Shown here: positions 49,519-58,683 of the stretch, piece by piece
Layout of the letters: each line of letters begins with the position of its first letter
Position numbering within the stretch: position 1 is the stretch's first letter
NCBI RefSeq assembly: GCF_028743715.1
Contig: NZ_CP117996.1
Coordinates: 2,790,001-2,854,000, forward strand
Source of the DNA: Microbacterium sp. Clip185
GTDB lineage: Bacteria; Actinomycetota; Actinomycetes; Actinomycetales; Microbacteriaceae
DNA: 64,000 bases
Direction of reading: 5' to 3'
Position numbers and translations under genes: made by a program
The notes under the pieces: generated by a model
Seen by the model: only the letters and a program-made list of their open reading frames with translations
What the model was told of the DNA's origin: nothing
The model's database searches: none

Positions 49519-51186
49519 ATGCCCGCTCTCTCCGCCGCGGTCGTCCTCGACCGCCTCTCCTTCTCGTGGCCGGACGGCACCGCCGCTCTGACAGAAGTCT
49601 CCGGCACCTTCGGCACCGGCACCACGGGCCTGGTCGGACGCAACGGCTCGGGCAAGACCACTCTGCTGCGCCTGATCGCGGGCGAGCTGCATCCGACATC
49701 CGGTCAGCTCACCGTGGACGGAGACGTGGCGGTGCTGCCGCAGCGCCTGACGCTCGACGCTGACCGTCCGGTCGCCGATCTGCTGGGCATGGGCGACGTG
49801 CTGACCGCGCTGCGCGCCATCGAGGCGGGCGACGTCGACGCCCGCCACTTCGACACGGTCGGCGACGACTGGGACGCCGAGGCCCGCGCCGTCGCCGCCC
49901 TCGATGCCGCGGGGCTTCCGGGCGACGCCCTCGACCGGCGGGTCGGGCAGCTCTCGGGAGGCGAAGCGGTGCTCGTCGCCACGGCGGGCCTCCGGGCCCG
50001 CCGGACGGCCGTGACCTTGCTCGACGAGCCGACGAACAATCTCGACCGCGCAGCGCGGACCCGGCTGCGCGACCTGCTCGCGGACTGGCCGGGCGCCCTG
50101 ATCGTCGTGAGCCACGACGTGACGCTGCTGGACGGGATGTCGGAGACCGCCGAACTGTACGGCAACCGCCTGACGCGCTTCGGCGGCGGTTACCGCGCGT
50201 GGCGCGAGCAGCTGGAGAGCGAGCAGGATGCGGCGCGCGCCGCCGAACGTACGGCCGCATCCGCGGTGCGGCGTGAGAAGCGTCAGCGCATCGAATCGGA
50301 GACGACGCTCGCTCGACGTGCCAGGACGGCCCACAAAGCGCAGGTCGAGAAGCGGGTGCCCAAGATCATCGCCGGTGGACGCAAGAATGCGGCGCAGGTG
50401 TCGGCGGGCAAGCTCCGCGGCATGGTCGCCGATCGCGAGGCAGCCGCGCGAGCCGCGCTCGAGGCCGCGGAGCGACGCGTTCGCGACGACGAGAGCGTGC
50501 ACCTGGATCTGCCCGACCCGCAGGTGGCGGCGGCCAGGCGGCTCGCCGAGATCGGCGACGACGAACGCACCTGGATCGTGCAGGGTCCCGAGCGGATCGC
50601 GATCGTCGGCGCGAACGGCACCGGCAAGTCGAGCCTGCTCGAGCGATTGGCGGCGGGAATGGGGCACAGTTCGGCCGGAGTCGAGCCGGACGACGGCGGC
50701 GGCCGGCGGGTCGGACCTGCCTGGCTGAGTTCCGCACGGGCCGTGCTGCTCACCGATCGGGTGGGATACCTCCCGCAGCGCCTGGACGGGCTGGACGACG
50801 ACGCGACCGTGCTGTCGGTCGTCACCGATGCCGCCCCGAGCATGCCCACGGCGCAGCTGCGCAACCGGCTTGCGCGATTCCTGCTGCGGGGCGCCACCGT
50901 GGACCGCACCGTCGCGACCCTCTCCGGCGGCGAACGGTTTCGATTGTGCCTTGCGCGCCTGCTGCTCGCCGACCCGCCGCCGCAGCTGCTCCTGCTCGAC
51001 GAGCCGACCAACAACCTCGACCTCGAGACCGTCGACCAGCTCGTCGACGCGCTCTCGGCCTATCGCGGTGCGCTGATCGTGGTCAGCCACGACGACGATT
51101 TCCTCTCGCGCCTGGGCATCGACACGGTCATCGAGATCGACGAGCAGGGGATGCGGGAGACGGACCCGTTCATAGACGATGTATAG
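49519..51186 (+). CDS. ABC-F family ATPase (ribosome-associated, possible antibiotic resistance)
   Basis: A 555-residue protein with two ABC domains and no membrane part. The first has Walker A GRNGSGKTT and DEPTNNLD; the second has GANGTGKSS, signature LSGGERFRLC and LLLLDEPTNNLD. The linker between them (about 235-345) is long, basic and helical, with ARRARTAHKAQVEKRV, the part that reaches the peptidyl transferase centre in ABC-F proteins. Resistance to peptidyl-transferase or tunnel drugs is suggested by the leader peptide; a housekeeping EttA-like role is the alternative. GGGAGG precedes the ATG. Confidence 0.88.
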   Translation: MPALSAAVVLDRLSFSWPDGTAALTEVSGTFGTGTTGLVGRNGSGKTTLLRLIAGELHPTSGQLTVDGDVAVLPQRLTLDADRPVADLLGMGDVLTALRAIEAGDVDARHFDTVGDDWDAEARAVAALDAAGLPGDALDRRVGQLSGGEAVLVATAGLRARRTAVTLLDEPTNNLDRAARTRLRDLLADWPGALIVVSHDVTLLDGMSETAELYGNRLTRFGGGYRAWREQLESEQDAARAAERTAASAVRREKRQRIESETTLARRARTAHKAQVEKRVPKIIAGGRKNAAQVSAGKLRGMVADREAAARAALEAAERRVRDDESVHLDLPDPQVAAARRLAEIGDDERTWIVQGPERIAIVGANGTGKSSLLERLAAGMGHSSAGVEPDDGGGRRVGPAWLSSARAVLLTDRVGYLPQRLDGLDDDATVLSVVTDAAPSMPTAQLRNRLARFLLRGATVDRTVATLSGGERFRLCLARLLLADPPPQLLLLDEPTNNLDLETVDQLVDALSAYRGALIVVSHDDDFLSRLGIDTVIEIDEQGMRETDPFIDDV

Positions 51187-51262
51187 GCGCATCACCGTCG
51201 CCGCCTGAGAGCGTCGGACACCATCGAGCGACGAACACTTCCCGACATGTCAGGAGACGACC

Positions 51263-52210
51263 GTGACACGCATCCCCGGTGCCGAGCAGACCCCGGACGG
51301 GCCCGCCTACCAAGGCCGCCTGTTGGACCGACCGGACGAGGAGGTCGTCGACCAGGGCGCCCCGTTCGATGTCCGCACCCTGATCACCCGCCGTGGCATC
51401 CTCGGGCTGGTGGGCGTGGGGTTGGGAACGGCGGCACTCGCGGCCTGCGCCCCCCTGAGCTCGGCGGGCACGACATCGACCGCCACGCCGACGCCCTCGA
51501 CCACAGGCGCCACCGGTTCGACACCGTCGACGCTGCCCGCGGGCGAGATCCCCGACGAGACGGCCGGACCCTACCCCGGCGACGGGTCCAACGGGCCTGA
51601 TGTGCTCGAGCAGAGCGGCATCGTGCGCAGCGACCTGCGCACGAGCATCGGCTCCTCGACCGCCGTGGAGGGAGTCCCGCTGACCTTCACCCTGCGCGTG
51701 ACCGACATGGCGAACGGCGATGCTCCTTTCGCCGGCGTCGCCGTGTACGCGTGGCACTGCGACGCGCAGGGCCGGTACTCCATGTATTCAGAAGGCGTCG
51801 AGGACGAGACCTGGCTGCGAGGCGTTCAGGTGGCGGACGCGAACGGCCAGGTCACCTTCACCTCGATCGTGCCGGGCTGCTACTCGGGGCGGTGGCCCCA
51901 CATCCACTTCGAGGTGTATCCGAGCATCGACGACATCACGGATGCCGGCTCGGCGATCGCGACGTCTCAGCTCGCCATGCCGGAAGCACCGCTCACCGAT
52001 GTGTACGCGCTGGCCGCCTATGACGGGTCGGCGCGCAACCTGTCGCAGGTGACGCTCTCCAGCGACAACGTCTTCGGTGACGACGGCGGCGCGCTCCAGG
52101 TCGCCACCGTCACCGGCGATACGACCGGCGGCTATACCGCCGCGCTCGCCGTCCGCGTCGACACGACGACCACGCCGTCCGCGGGCCAGGCGCCCGGCGG
52201 ACGACGCTGA
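51263..52210 (+). CDS. Exported intradiol dioxygenase-fold lipoprotein
   Basis: A 315-residue protein with an unusual start: about 40 polar residues, then TRRGILGLVGVGLG and lipobox ALAAC near residue 61, fitting a Tat-exported lipoprotein. After a Thr/Ser/Pro linker comes an intradiol ring-cleavage dioxygenase fold: ETAGPYP, VYAWHCDAQGRYSMY and the histidines of GRWPHIHFEVYP. The iron ligands (two Tyr, two His) appear to be present. No catechol pathway genes lie nearby, so it may act on extracellular aromatics or have lost activity. AGGAG precedes the GTG. Confidence 0.82.
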   Translation: MTRIPGAEQTPDGPAYQGRLLDRPDEEVVDQGAPFDVRTLITRRGILGLVGVGLGTAALAACAPLSSAGTTSTATPTPSTTGATGSTPSTLPAGEIPDETAGPYPGDGSNGPDVLEQSGIVRSDLRTSIGSSTAVEGVPLTFTLRVTDMANGDAPFAGVAVYAWHCDAQGRYSMYSEGVEDETWLRGVQVADANGQVTFTSIVPGCYSGRWPHIHFEVYPSIDDITDAGSAIATSQLAMPEAPLTDVYALAAYDGSARNLSQVTLSSDNVFGDDGGALQVATVTGDTTGGYTAALAVRVDTTTTPSAGQAPGGRR

Positions 52211-52537
52211 TCAGCGGCCGCCGTCGCGCCCGGCTCCGCCGATGCCGGGCGCACCCGGCTGGCCGTAGGGCCCGTGGTCGCCGGTTGCTCGATGGTCCTG
52301 GATCGGACGCACCGACGAGCCGACGCCGCGCATCATGCGCCACACCCACACGGCAGTGAGCGCACCGATCACGACCACGACAGCCAGGATCACGGCGAGA
52401 CTCTGCGTGACGATGCCCAGGACGATCGCGAGGACCGCGGCGAGCGCCAGCATCCCGAGGACCACTCCTAGAATCGCGCCGATAGATGGACGCCGAAGCG
52501 GCTGCTGCTCGTCGTACGGTTCGGATGTGCCGGCCAT
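52211..52537 (-). CDS. Small two-helix membrane protein
   Basis: A 108-residue protein with a polar start, two adjacent membrane helices (about 20-70) and a Gly/Pro-rich cytoplasmic tail. Its ATG overlaps the stop of the upstream gene by one base (TGATG). It shares size and layout with that neighbour (helices, TQS at the turn, Gly-rich tail), so the two are probably a duplicated pair. The function is unknown. It converges directly with the dioxygenase gene. Confidence 0.6.
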   Translation of the reverse strand: MAGTSEPYDEQQPLRRPSIGAILGVVLGMLALAAVLAIVLGIVTQSLAVILAVVVVIGALTAVWVWRMMRGVGSSVRPIQDHRATGDHGPYGQPGAPGIGGAGRDGGR

Positions 52538-52863
52538 CAGCTCGTCCCTCCAGAGGTCGAAGAACCGCCCACGTTACCCAGGCCCACCGTGTTCGGCTGG
52601 CCGAGCGGCCCGAACTGTTCATAACCCAGGCGCTCTCCGGGTCGGCGCTCCGGCGGCGGCGCATCGCGCAGAACGCGGGGCACCCACAGCGCCCCGAGCA
52701 CGACGACGACGGCGCCGGCGATGATCGCGGCGACCACGCTCTGGGTGATGGCGGCGGTGAAGCCGCCGATGACACCGGCCAGGACCAGCATGATGGCGGC
52801 GAAGGCCACGACGCGCCACACCGAGGAGCGCGCCGGGCGATCGTTCTCGTTGTTCGTGTCCAT
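52537..52863 (-). CDS. Small two-helix membrane protein, paired with its neighbour
   Basis: A 108-residue protein with a charged N-terminus (MDTNNENDRPARS), two membrane helices (about 17-63) joined by AAITQS, and a tail rich in Pro, Arg and Gly. It is exactly as long as the next gene and overlaps it by one base. The ATG lies six bases after a -10 box TAGGGT (52875-52870), so the operon is leaderless. It is divergent from the helicase gene. The function is unknown. Confidence 0.6.
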   Translation of the reverse strand: MDTNNENDRPARSSVWRVVAFAAIMLVLAGVIGGFTAAITQSVVAAIIAGAVVVVLGALWVPRVLRDAPPPERRPGERLGYEQFGPLGQPNTVGLGNVGGSSTSGGTS

Positions 52864-52987
52864 CCCGACACCCTAGGCACGAGGCTCGGGTCCCGCACCC
52901 CGTTGACCTGGGCGCAACAGGCGTCTAGGCATGCGCTCTGAGCGCAATCCCCGCCCGGGTGTCGGCGGCTACAGCCACAATGATCGG

Positions 52988-55900
52988 GTGAGTGATGTGC
53001 TCGGCCAGTTCTCGCCTGCCACGCAGGACTGGTTCCGAGGCGCCTTCGCCGCGCCGACCGACGCGCAAGCCGGCGCCTGGCACGCGATCTCCCAGGGGCG
53101 CCACGCGCTCGTCGTCGCTCCCACCGGCTCCGGAAAGACCCTGTCCGCCTTTCTCTGGGCGATCGACAGCGTGTTCCGGGAGCGGACGCAGTCCCCGACA
53201 CCGGCGAAGGATGCACCGCGCACCCGCATCCTGTACATCTCCCCGTTGAAGGCGCTCGGCGTCGACGTGGAGCGCAACCTCCGCTCCCCGCTCGTGGGAA
53301 TCGGGCAGTCCGCCCGGCGCCTGGGCCTCGCCGCTCCCGATGTGCGCGTCGGTGTGCGCTCGGGCGACACAACGTCCTCGGATCGACGCAAGCTCGTGAG
53401 CGATCCGCCCGACATCCTCATCACGACGCCCGAGTCGCTCTATCTGATGCTCACGAGCCAGGCGTCAGAGACCCTGCGCGGCGTGCACACCGTCATCATC
53501 GACGAGGTGCACGCAGTGGCTGCCACCAAGCGCGGCGCGCATCTGGCCGTCAGCCTCGAACGCCTCGATGCGCTGCTGGAGACGCCGGCGCAGCGCATCG
53601 GCCTGTCGGCCACCGTCCGCCCGATCGATGAGGTCGCGCGTTTCCTCGGAGGTGCGGCACCCGTCGACATCGTCGCCCCGCGCGCCACGAAGGCCTTCGA
53701 CATGACGGTCGTCGTGCCGGTCGACGACATGCTGCACCCGCCGCCGCCTCCGGGACAACAGGCGGACGGAGAGAGCGAGAGCGAAGACTGGTTCGCCTCG
53801 GGCGGCGAGAGCACCGAGATCACGGGGTCGCTGTGGCCGCACGTCGAAGAGGCGATCGTCGACCGCATCCTTCAGCACCGCTCGACGATCGTGTTCTCGA
53901 ACTCCCGTCGGCTCGCCGAGCGGCTCACGGGACGCCTGAACGAGATCTACAGCGAACGGCTGGGACTCGACCTGCCCGACCCCGCCGTGCCCGCAGCGGT
54001 GATGGCGCAGGCGGGTGCCACCGCCGGTGCCGAACCGGTGCTCGCCAAGGCCCACCACGGCTCGGTCTCCAAGGAGCAGCGTGCCATCGTCGAGGACGAG
54101 CTGAAGTCGGGAGTGCTGCGTTGCGTCGTGGCCACGAGCAGCCTCGAGCTCGGAATCGACATGGGTGCGGTCGATCTGGTGATCCAGGTCGAGGCGCCTC
54201 CGTCGGCAGCCTCCGGGCTGCAGCGCATCGGTCGCGCCGGCCACCAGGTGGGCGAGGTGAGCCGCGCGGCGCTGTTCCCGAAGCACCGCGGAGACGTCCT
54301 GCACACCGCGATCGTCACCGAGCGGATGCTGGCGGGTCGGATCGAGTCGATCCGCGTGCCGCAGAACCCGCTCGACATCCTCGCCCAGCAGACCGTCGCG
54401 GCGGCCGCACGGGGCGCGATCGAGGTCGAGGACTGGTTCGAGACCGTCAGGCGAAGCGCCCCCTTCCGCACGCTCCCCCGCTCCGCCTACGAGGCGACGC
54501 TCGATCTTCTGGCAGGCCGCTACCCGTCCGACGAGTTCGCGGAACTCCGGCCCCGGCTCGTGTGGGACCGCGATCACGGCACGCTCACCGGCCGTCCGGG
54601 CGCGCAGCGGATCGCCGTGACCAGCGGCGGAACGATCCCCGACCGGGGCCTGTTCGGCGTGTTCGTCGCGGGCGAGAGCCAGAACGCCCGTGTCGGCGAG
54701 CTCGACGAGGAGATGGTCTACGAGTCGCGGGTCAACGACGTGTTCACGCTCGGCACGACCAGCTGGCGCATCGTCGAGATCACGCACGACCGCGTCAACG
54801 TCGTGCCGGCGTTCGGACAGCCCGGCAAGGTCCCGTTCTGGCACGGCGACGGACTCGGCCGGCCTGCCGAGCTCGGCGAGGCCCTGGGCGCCTTCTCGCG
54901 CGAGGTGTCGGCTGCCGAACCCGCCCGCGCCCGGGAGCGGCTGTCCGAGGCCGGGCTGGATGCCTTCGCGCAGGACAACCTGCTCGCCTACCTCGCGGAG
55001 CAGCGTGAGGCGACCGGATCGGTCCCGACCGATCGCTCGCTCACCGTGGAGCGCGGGCGTGACGAGGTCGGCGACTGGCGCGTCATCCTCCACTCCCCGT
55101 ACGGCATGCAGGTCCACGCACCGTGGGCGCTGGCGGTGAACGCCCGCATCCGGGAGCGACTGGGGGTCGAAGGGTCCGCCGTGGCCAGCGACGACGGGAT
55201 CATCGCCCGCGTCCCGGATGCCGAGGCCGAGCCCCCGGGCGCCGAACTGTTCGTGTTCGACCCCGACGAACTCGAACAGATCGTCACGGACGAGGTGGGG
55301 GGCTCCGCCCTGTTCGCGTCGCGATTCCGCGAGTGCGCCGCCCGCGCCCTGCTCATGCCGCGCACGAATCCCAACCGTCGCAGCCCCCTCTGGCAGCAGC
55401 GACAGCGCTCCGCGCAGTTGCTCGAGGTCGCGCGCCGCCACCCCACCTTCCCGATCATCCTCGAGACCCTGCGCGAGGTGCTGCAAGACGTCTACGACCT
55501 TCCGGCGCTGACCGGCATCGCCCGCAAGATCGCGGACCGCCGCATCCGCCTGGTCGAGACGACGACGTCGCAGCCTTCCCCGTTCGCCCGCGACCTGTTG
55601 TTCGGCTACGTCGGCGCGTTCATGTACGAGGGCGACTCGCCGCTGGCCGAGCGTCGTGCCGCCGCGCTGTCGGTCGACCCGGCGCTGCTGGGCGAGCTGC
55701 TCGGCAAGATCGAGATGCGTGAGCTGCTCGATCCCGACGTCATCGCGCAGTTCGAACGCGAGGCCCAGCGACTCGACGACGAGCGCAAGGCCCACGGTGT
55801 CGAAGGCGTCGCCGATCTGTTGCGCCTGCTCGGCCCTCTCGCCGTCGACGAGCTGGCACAGCGCCTGACCGATGGCGAGCAGGCGGCGCAGTACGCCGCG

Positions 55901-57610
55901 GAGCTGGTCGAGAGCCGTCGCGCGATCCGGGTCGGGATCGCCGGTGCGGAGCGCATCGCCGCGATCGAGGATGCGGGCCGGCTGCGCGACGCGCTCGGCG
56001 CCGCCCTCCCGGTGGGACTGCCCGTGGCGTTCCTCGAGCCGGTGGCGGATCCGCTCGGCGACCTGGTCGCCCGGCACGCACGCACGCACGGTCCGTTCAC
56101 CGCCGACCAGGTGGCCGAGCGCTTCGGCGTCGGGGTGGCGGTCGCGCGGCACACGCTGCAGCGCCTGGAGTCGTCGGGGCGGGTCACGAGCGGCTTCTTC
56201 CTGCCCGAGTCCGCTGCGCGCCGCAGCGATGACACGGAGTGGTGCGACAGCGAGGTGCTGCGGCGGCTGCGGATGCGGTCACTGGCTGCCATCCGGGGCA
56301 GCGTCGAGCCCGTCTCCCCCGACGCCTTCGCGCGTTTCCTCCCGGTCTGGCAGCACGTCACGAGGCCCCTGGAGGGGATCGACGGAACGCTCGCTGTCAT
56401 CGAGCAGCTCGCGGGCGTCCCGATCCCCGCGAGCGCCTGGGAATCCCTCATCCTGCCCTCGCGGGTCAGGGACTACACCCCGTCGATGCTCGACGAGCTG
56501 ACGGCGACGGGCGAGGTCGTCTGGGCCGGACACGGTGCACTCCCGGGCCGCGACGGATGGGTGTCGTTGCATCCCGCCGATGCCGCATCCCTCACACTGG
56601 CCGTCCCCGACGATGAGATCGCCGCCGATTCGCTCGATGCCCGCATCCTCGACGTGCTCGCCGCGGGCGGTGCATACTTCGCGGCGCAGGTGCGAGAGCT
56701 CGCGCAGGCGGAGAACGAGCAGTCCGTCGTCGATGCCCTCTGGCGGCTGGCTTGGGCGGGCCGGGTGACCAACGATACTTTCGCGCCCGTGCGCGGACTC
56801 CTCTCGGGTGGATCCCAGGCGCATCGGGTGGCCCGCCGAGCGCCCCGCGCGCGGATGTTCCGCGGCGCGAGCATGCCGCGCCCGACGGCGCCGGCGCGGC
56901 CCGCATCCGTCGGCGGACGCTGGTCGCTGCTTCCGACGCCGGAGAGCGACCCCACGCTGCGCCACACCGCCGCGGCATCGCTGCTGCTGGATCGCTACGG
57001 CGTCGTGACCCGCGGCTCCGTGCAGAACGAGGGCCTGCCCGGCGGATTCGCCCAGGCGTACCGCGTGCTCGCCCAGTTCGAGCAGGCCGGGCACTGCCGA
57101 CGCGGGTACCTCATCGAGAAGTTGGGAGCGGCGCAGTTCGCCGCGTCGGCGACGATCGACCGGCTCCGCGAGTTCGCAGCGGTGGGCGACCCGCCGCCCC
57201 GCACCGGCGTGACTCTCGCGGCGACGGATCCCGCCAATCCTTATGGCGCAGCGCTCGGCTGGCCGGCGCGCGAGGGGGTCAAGCACCGTCCTGGCCGCAA
57301 GGCGGGAGCGCTGGTCGTGCTCGTCGACGGCGAACTCGTGCTCTACCTGGAGCGCGGCGGCAAGACGGCGCTGAGTTTCACCGACGACGAGGACGCGCTG
57401 GCCGCCGCGGCGACATCGCTCGCCCAGACGGCGCGTGCGGGCCGGCTCGAGACCCTCACGATCGAGCAGGTCGACGGCGCCTTCGTCTTCGGCACGGTAC
57501 TGGGACGGCTGCTGCGCGACGCCGGCTTCGTCGAGTCCACCCGGGGTCTGACGCTGCGCCGGCTCACCGCCGGGGACGCCGCGCGAGCAGAGCGGACGGC
57601 GCGTGCCTGA
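52988..57610 (+). CDS. lhr: Lhr family ATP-dependent DNA helicase
   Basis: A 1540-residue superfamily 2 helicase, the length of mycobacterial Lhr. Motif I is VAPTGSGKT near residue 48, motif II is IIDEVHA (DEVH), motif III is LSATVRP, and motif VI is in QRIGRAGHQ. The C-terminal two thirds holds the Lhr-core winged-helix and beta-barrel parts. Lhr unwinds 3'-tailed duplexes, including RNA:DNA hybrids, and is induced by DNA damage in mycobacteria. The GTG at 52988 is chosen because a CACAAT -10 box ends six bases before it; an upstream start (52931) is less likely. It overlaps the glycosylase gene by eight bases. Confidence 0.92.
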   Translation: MSDVLGQFSPATQDWFRGAFAAPTDAQAGAWHAISQGRHALVVAPTGSGKTLSAFLWAIDSVFRERTQSPTPAKDAPRTRILYISPLKALGVDVERNLRSPLVGIGQSARRLGLAAPDVRVGVRSGDTTSSDRRKLVSDPPDILITTPESLYLMLTSQASETLRGVHTVIIDEVHAVAATKRGAHLAVSLERLDALLETPAQRIGLSATVRPIDEVARFLGGAAPVDIVAPRATKAFDMTVVVPVDDMLHPPPPPGQQADGESESEDWFASGGESTEITGSLWPHVEEAIVDRILQHRSTIVFSNSRRLAERLTGRLNEIYSERLGLDLPDPAVPAAVMAQAGATAGAEPVLAKAHHGSVSKEQRAIVEDELKSGVLRCVVATSSLELGIDMGAVDLVIQVEAPPSAASGLQRIGRAGHQVGEVSRAALFPKHRGDVLHTAIVTERMLAGRIESIRVPQNPLDILAQQTVAAAARGAIEVEDWFETVRRSAPFRTLPRSAYEATLDLLAGRYPSDEFAELRPRLVWDRDHGTLTGRPGAQRIAVTSGGTIPDRGLFGVFVAGESQNARVGELDEEMVYESRVNDVFTLGTTSWRIVEITHDRVNVVPAFGQPGKVPFWHGDGLGRPAELGEALGAFSREVSAAEPARARERLSEAGLDAFAQDNLLAYLAEQREATGSVPTDRSLTVERGRDEVGDWRVILHSPYGMQVHAPWALAVNARIRERLGVEGSAVASDDGIIARVPDAEAEPPGAELFVFDPDELEQIVTDEVGGSALFASRFRECAARALLMPRTNPNRRSPLWQQRQRSAQLLEVARRHPTFPIILETLREVLQDVYDLPALTGIARKIADRRIRLVETTTSQPSPFARDLLFGYVGAFMYEGDSPLAERRAAALSVDPALLGELLGKIEMRELLDPDVIAQFEREAQRLDDERKAHGVEGVADLLRLLGPLAVDELAQRLTDGEQAAQYAAELVESRRAIRVGIAGAERIAAIEDAGRLRDALGAALPVGLPVAFLEPVADPLGDLVARHARTHGPFTADQVAERFGVGVAVARHTLQRLESSGRVTSGFFLPESAARRSDDTEWCDSEVLRRLRMRSLAAIRGSVEPVSPDAFARFLPVWQHVTRPLEGIDGTLAVIEQLAGVPIPASAWESLILPSRVRDYTPSMLDELTATGEVVWAGHGALPGRDGWVSLHPADAASLTLAVPDDEIAADSLDARILDVLAAGGAYFAAQVRELAQAENEQSVVDALWRLAWAGRVTNDTFAPVRGLLSGGSQAHRVARRAPRARMFRGASMPRPTAPARPASVGGRWSLLPTPESDPTLRHTAAASLLLDRYGVVTRGSVQNEGLPGGFAQAYRVLAQFEQAGHCRRGYLIEKLGAAQFAASATIDRLREFAAVGDPPPRTGVTLAATDPANPYGAALGWPAREGVKHRPGRKAGALVVLVDGELVLYLERGGKTALSFTDDEDALAAAATSLAQTARAGRLETLTIEQVDGAFVFGTVLGRLLRDAGFVESTRGLTLRRLTAGDAARAERTARA

Positions 57611-58385
57611 GGGCGATACCGTCTACCGCGCGGCGGCCCGTCTGCACGCTGCCCTGGCCGAACGCGTCGTCGAGCGGTTCGATCTGCGTGTACCCCAGCT
57701 CGCGACGCTCGACCTCAAGGGTCAGACCGTGCACGCGGTTGTGCCGCGCGGCAAACACCTGCTGGCGCGGATCGGCGATCTCACGCTCCACTCGCATCTG
57801 AAGATGGAGGGCGAGTGGCACGTCTACGCCCCCGGTGCGCGATGGCGAAAGCCCGCCTTCAAGGCCCGAGCGATCGTCGGCGTCGCGACGGCGGATGCGG
57901 TCGGTTTCGACCTGGCCATGATCGAGGTGGTACCGACGACGCGGGAGGACGAGCTCGTCGGCTACCTCGGCCCCGACCCTCTCAGCGAGGCGTGGGATGC
58001 GACAGAGGCCGTCCGCAGACTCGGCGCTGACACGCGTGCCGCCCACGTCGCCGTCCTGGATCAGCGCAACGTGGCAGGCTTCGGCAACGTCTACGCGAAC
58101 GAGCTGCTGTTCGTGCGCGGCATCCACCCCGAGACGCCCGCGACCGAGATCGATGCCGCCGGTTTGATCGAGACCGGCGCGCGCATGATCCGCGCCAACC
58201 GGGACCGCCCGGCCCGCACATTCACCGGCCAGGACCGCGCCGGACAGCGCACCTGGGTGTATGGCCGCGCCGGCAAGCCGTGCCGTCGGTGCGGCACCCT
58301 CATCCGTGAGACGGCGCTGGGCGCCTCGCCGACCGCCGAGCGCAACGTGTTCTGGTGCCCGCGCTGCCAACCCCCGCCCGCCTGA
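57603..58385 (+). CDS. Fpg/Nei family DNA glycosylase (Nei2-like)
   Basis: A 260-residue base-excision repair enzyme. The catalytic Pro2-Glu3 are in MPEGDTVYR, the Asn of the helix-two-turn-helix is in GFGNVYANELLFVRG, and the C-terminal zinc finger has CRRCGT and CPRCQ. The GDTVYR start places it with endonuclease VIII (Nei), which removes oxidised pyrimidines and then cuts the strand. Its GTG lies inside the end of the helicase gene (eight-base overlap), so the two proteins are made together and probably act in one repair pathway. Confidence 0.9.
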   Translation: MPEGDTVYRAAARLHAALAERVVERFDLRVPQLATLDLKGQTVHAVVPRGKHLLARIGDLTLHSHLKMEGEWHVYAPGARWRKPAFKARAIVGVATADAVGFDLAMIEVVPTTREDELVGYLGPDPLSEAWDATEAVRRLGADTRAAHVAVLDQRNVAGFGNVYANELLFVRGIHPETPATEIDAAGLIETGARMIRANRDRPARTFTGQDRAGQRTWVYGRAGKPCRRCGTLIRETALGASPTAERNVFWCPRCQPPPA

Positions 58386-58396
58386 GCGCTCCTCCT

Positions 58397-58490
58397 GAGC
58401 CCCTGACCGCCTGAGCCCCTGAACCTCGGAGCCCCTGAGCCTCGGAGCCTCGGAGCCTCGGAGCCTCGGAGCCCCTGAGCCTCCGAGCTG
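58397..58490. repeat. Degenerate tandem repeat (GAGCCTCG / GAGCCCCT)
   Basis: Just after the glycosylase gene, units of eight to ten bases alternate between GAGCCTCG and GAGCCCCT types, including four adjacent GAGCCTCG copies near 58439-58470. The array ends about 60 bases before the hairpin repeat array. It does not keep a reading frame and no function is visible. Confidence 0.85.
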
Positions 58491-58548
58491 CCGACCTCCG
58501 CGGCTGGTCACTTCCGCCGCTGGTCACCGCCCTTCGTCGCAACCTCGG

Positions 58549-58664
58549 CATGTCCCACTTTCCGCAGTCCATGTCCCACTTGCTGCAGAAATCCCGGCCC
58601 AAAAGTGCGGAAAGTGGGACATGCCGTCGGAATCCCGCCCCAGAAGTGCAGCAAGTGGGACATG
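58549..58664. repeat. Intergenic hairpin repeat array, family A, locus 2
   Basis: Two direct copies of the 21-base CATGTCCCACTT unit (58549, 58570) are followed by two inverted copies (58606-58623, 58647-58664). Between them lies a second direct repeat, AATCCCGSCCCA and AAGTGC. The first copy is a perfect 18-base complement of the first inverted copy, and the second of the second, so the perfect stems cross rather than nest. It lies between the glycosylase and YitT-like genes. Confidence 0.9.
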
Positions 58665-58683
58665 GATGCGGGCGAGCGAGGAC

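Noticed and set aside
53465..56152. Long open frame on the minus strand opposite the helicase gene (about 895 codons)
   Set aside because: In DNA this GC-rich the strand opposite a real gene often stays open. The translation is low in complexity, has no family motif and mirrors the helicase codons, while the plus strand shows all helicase motifs.
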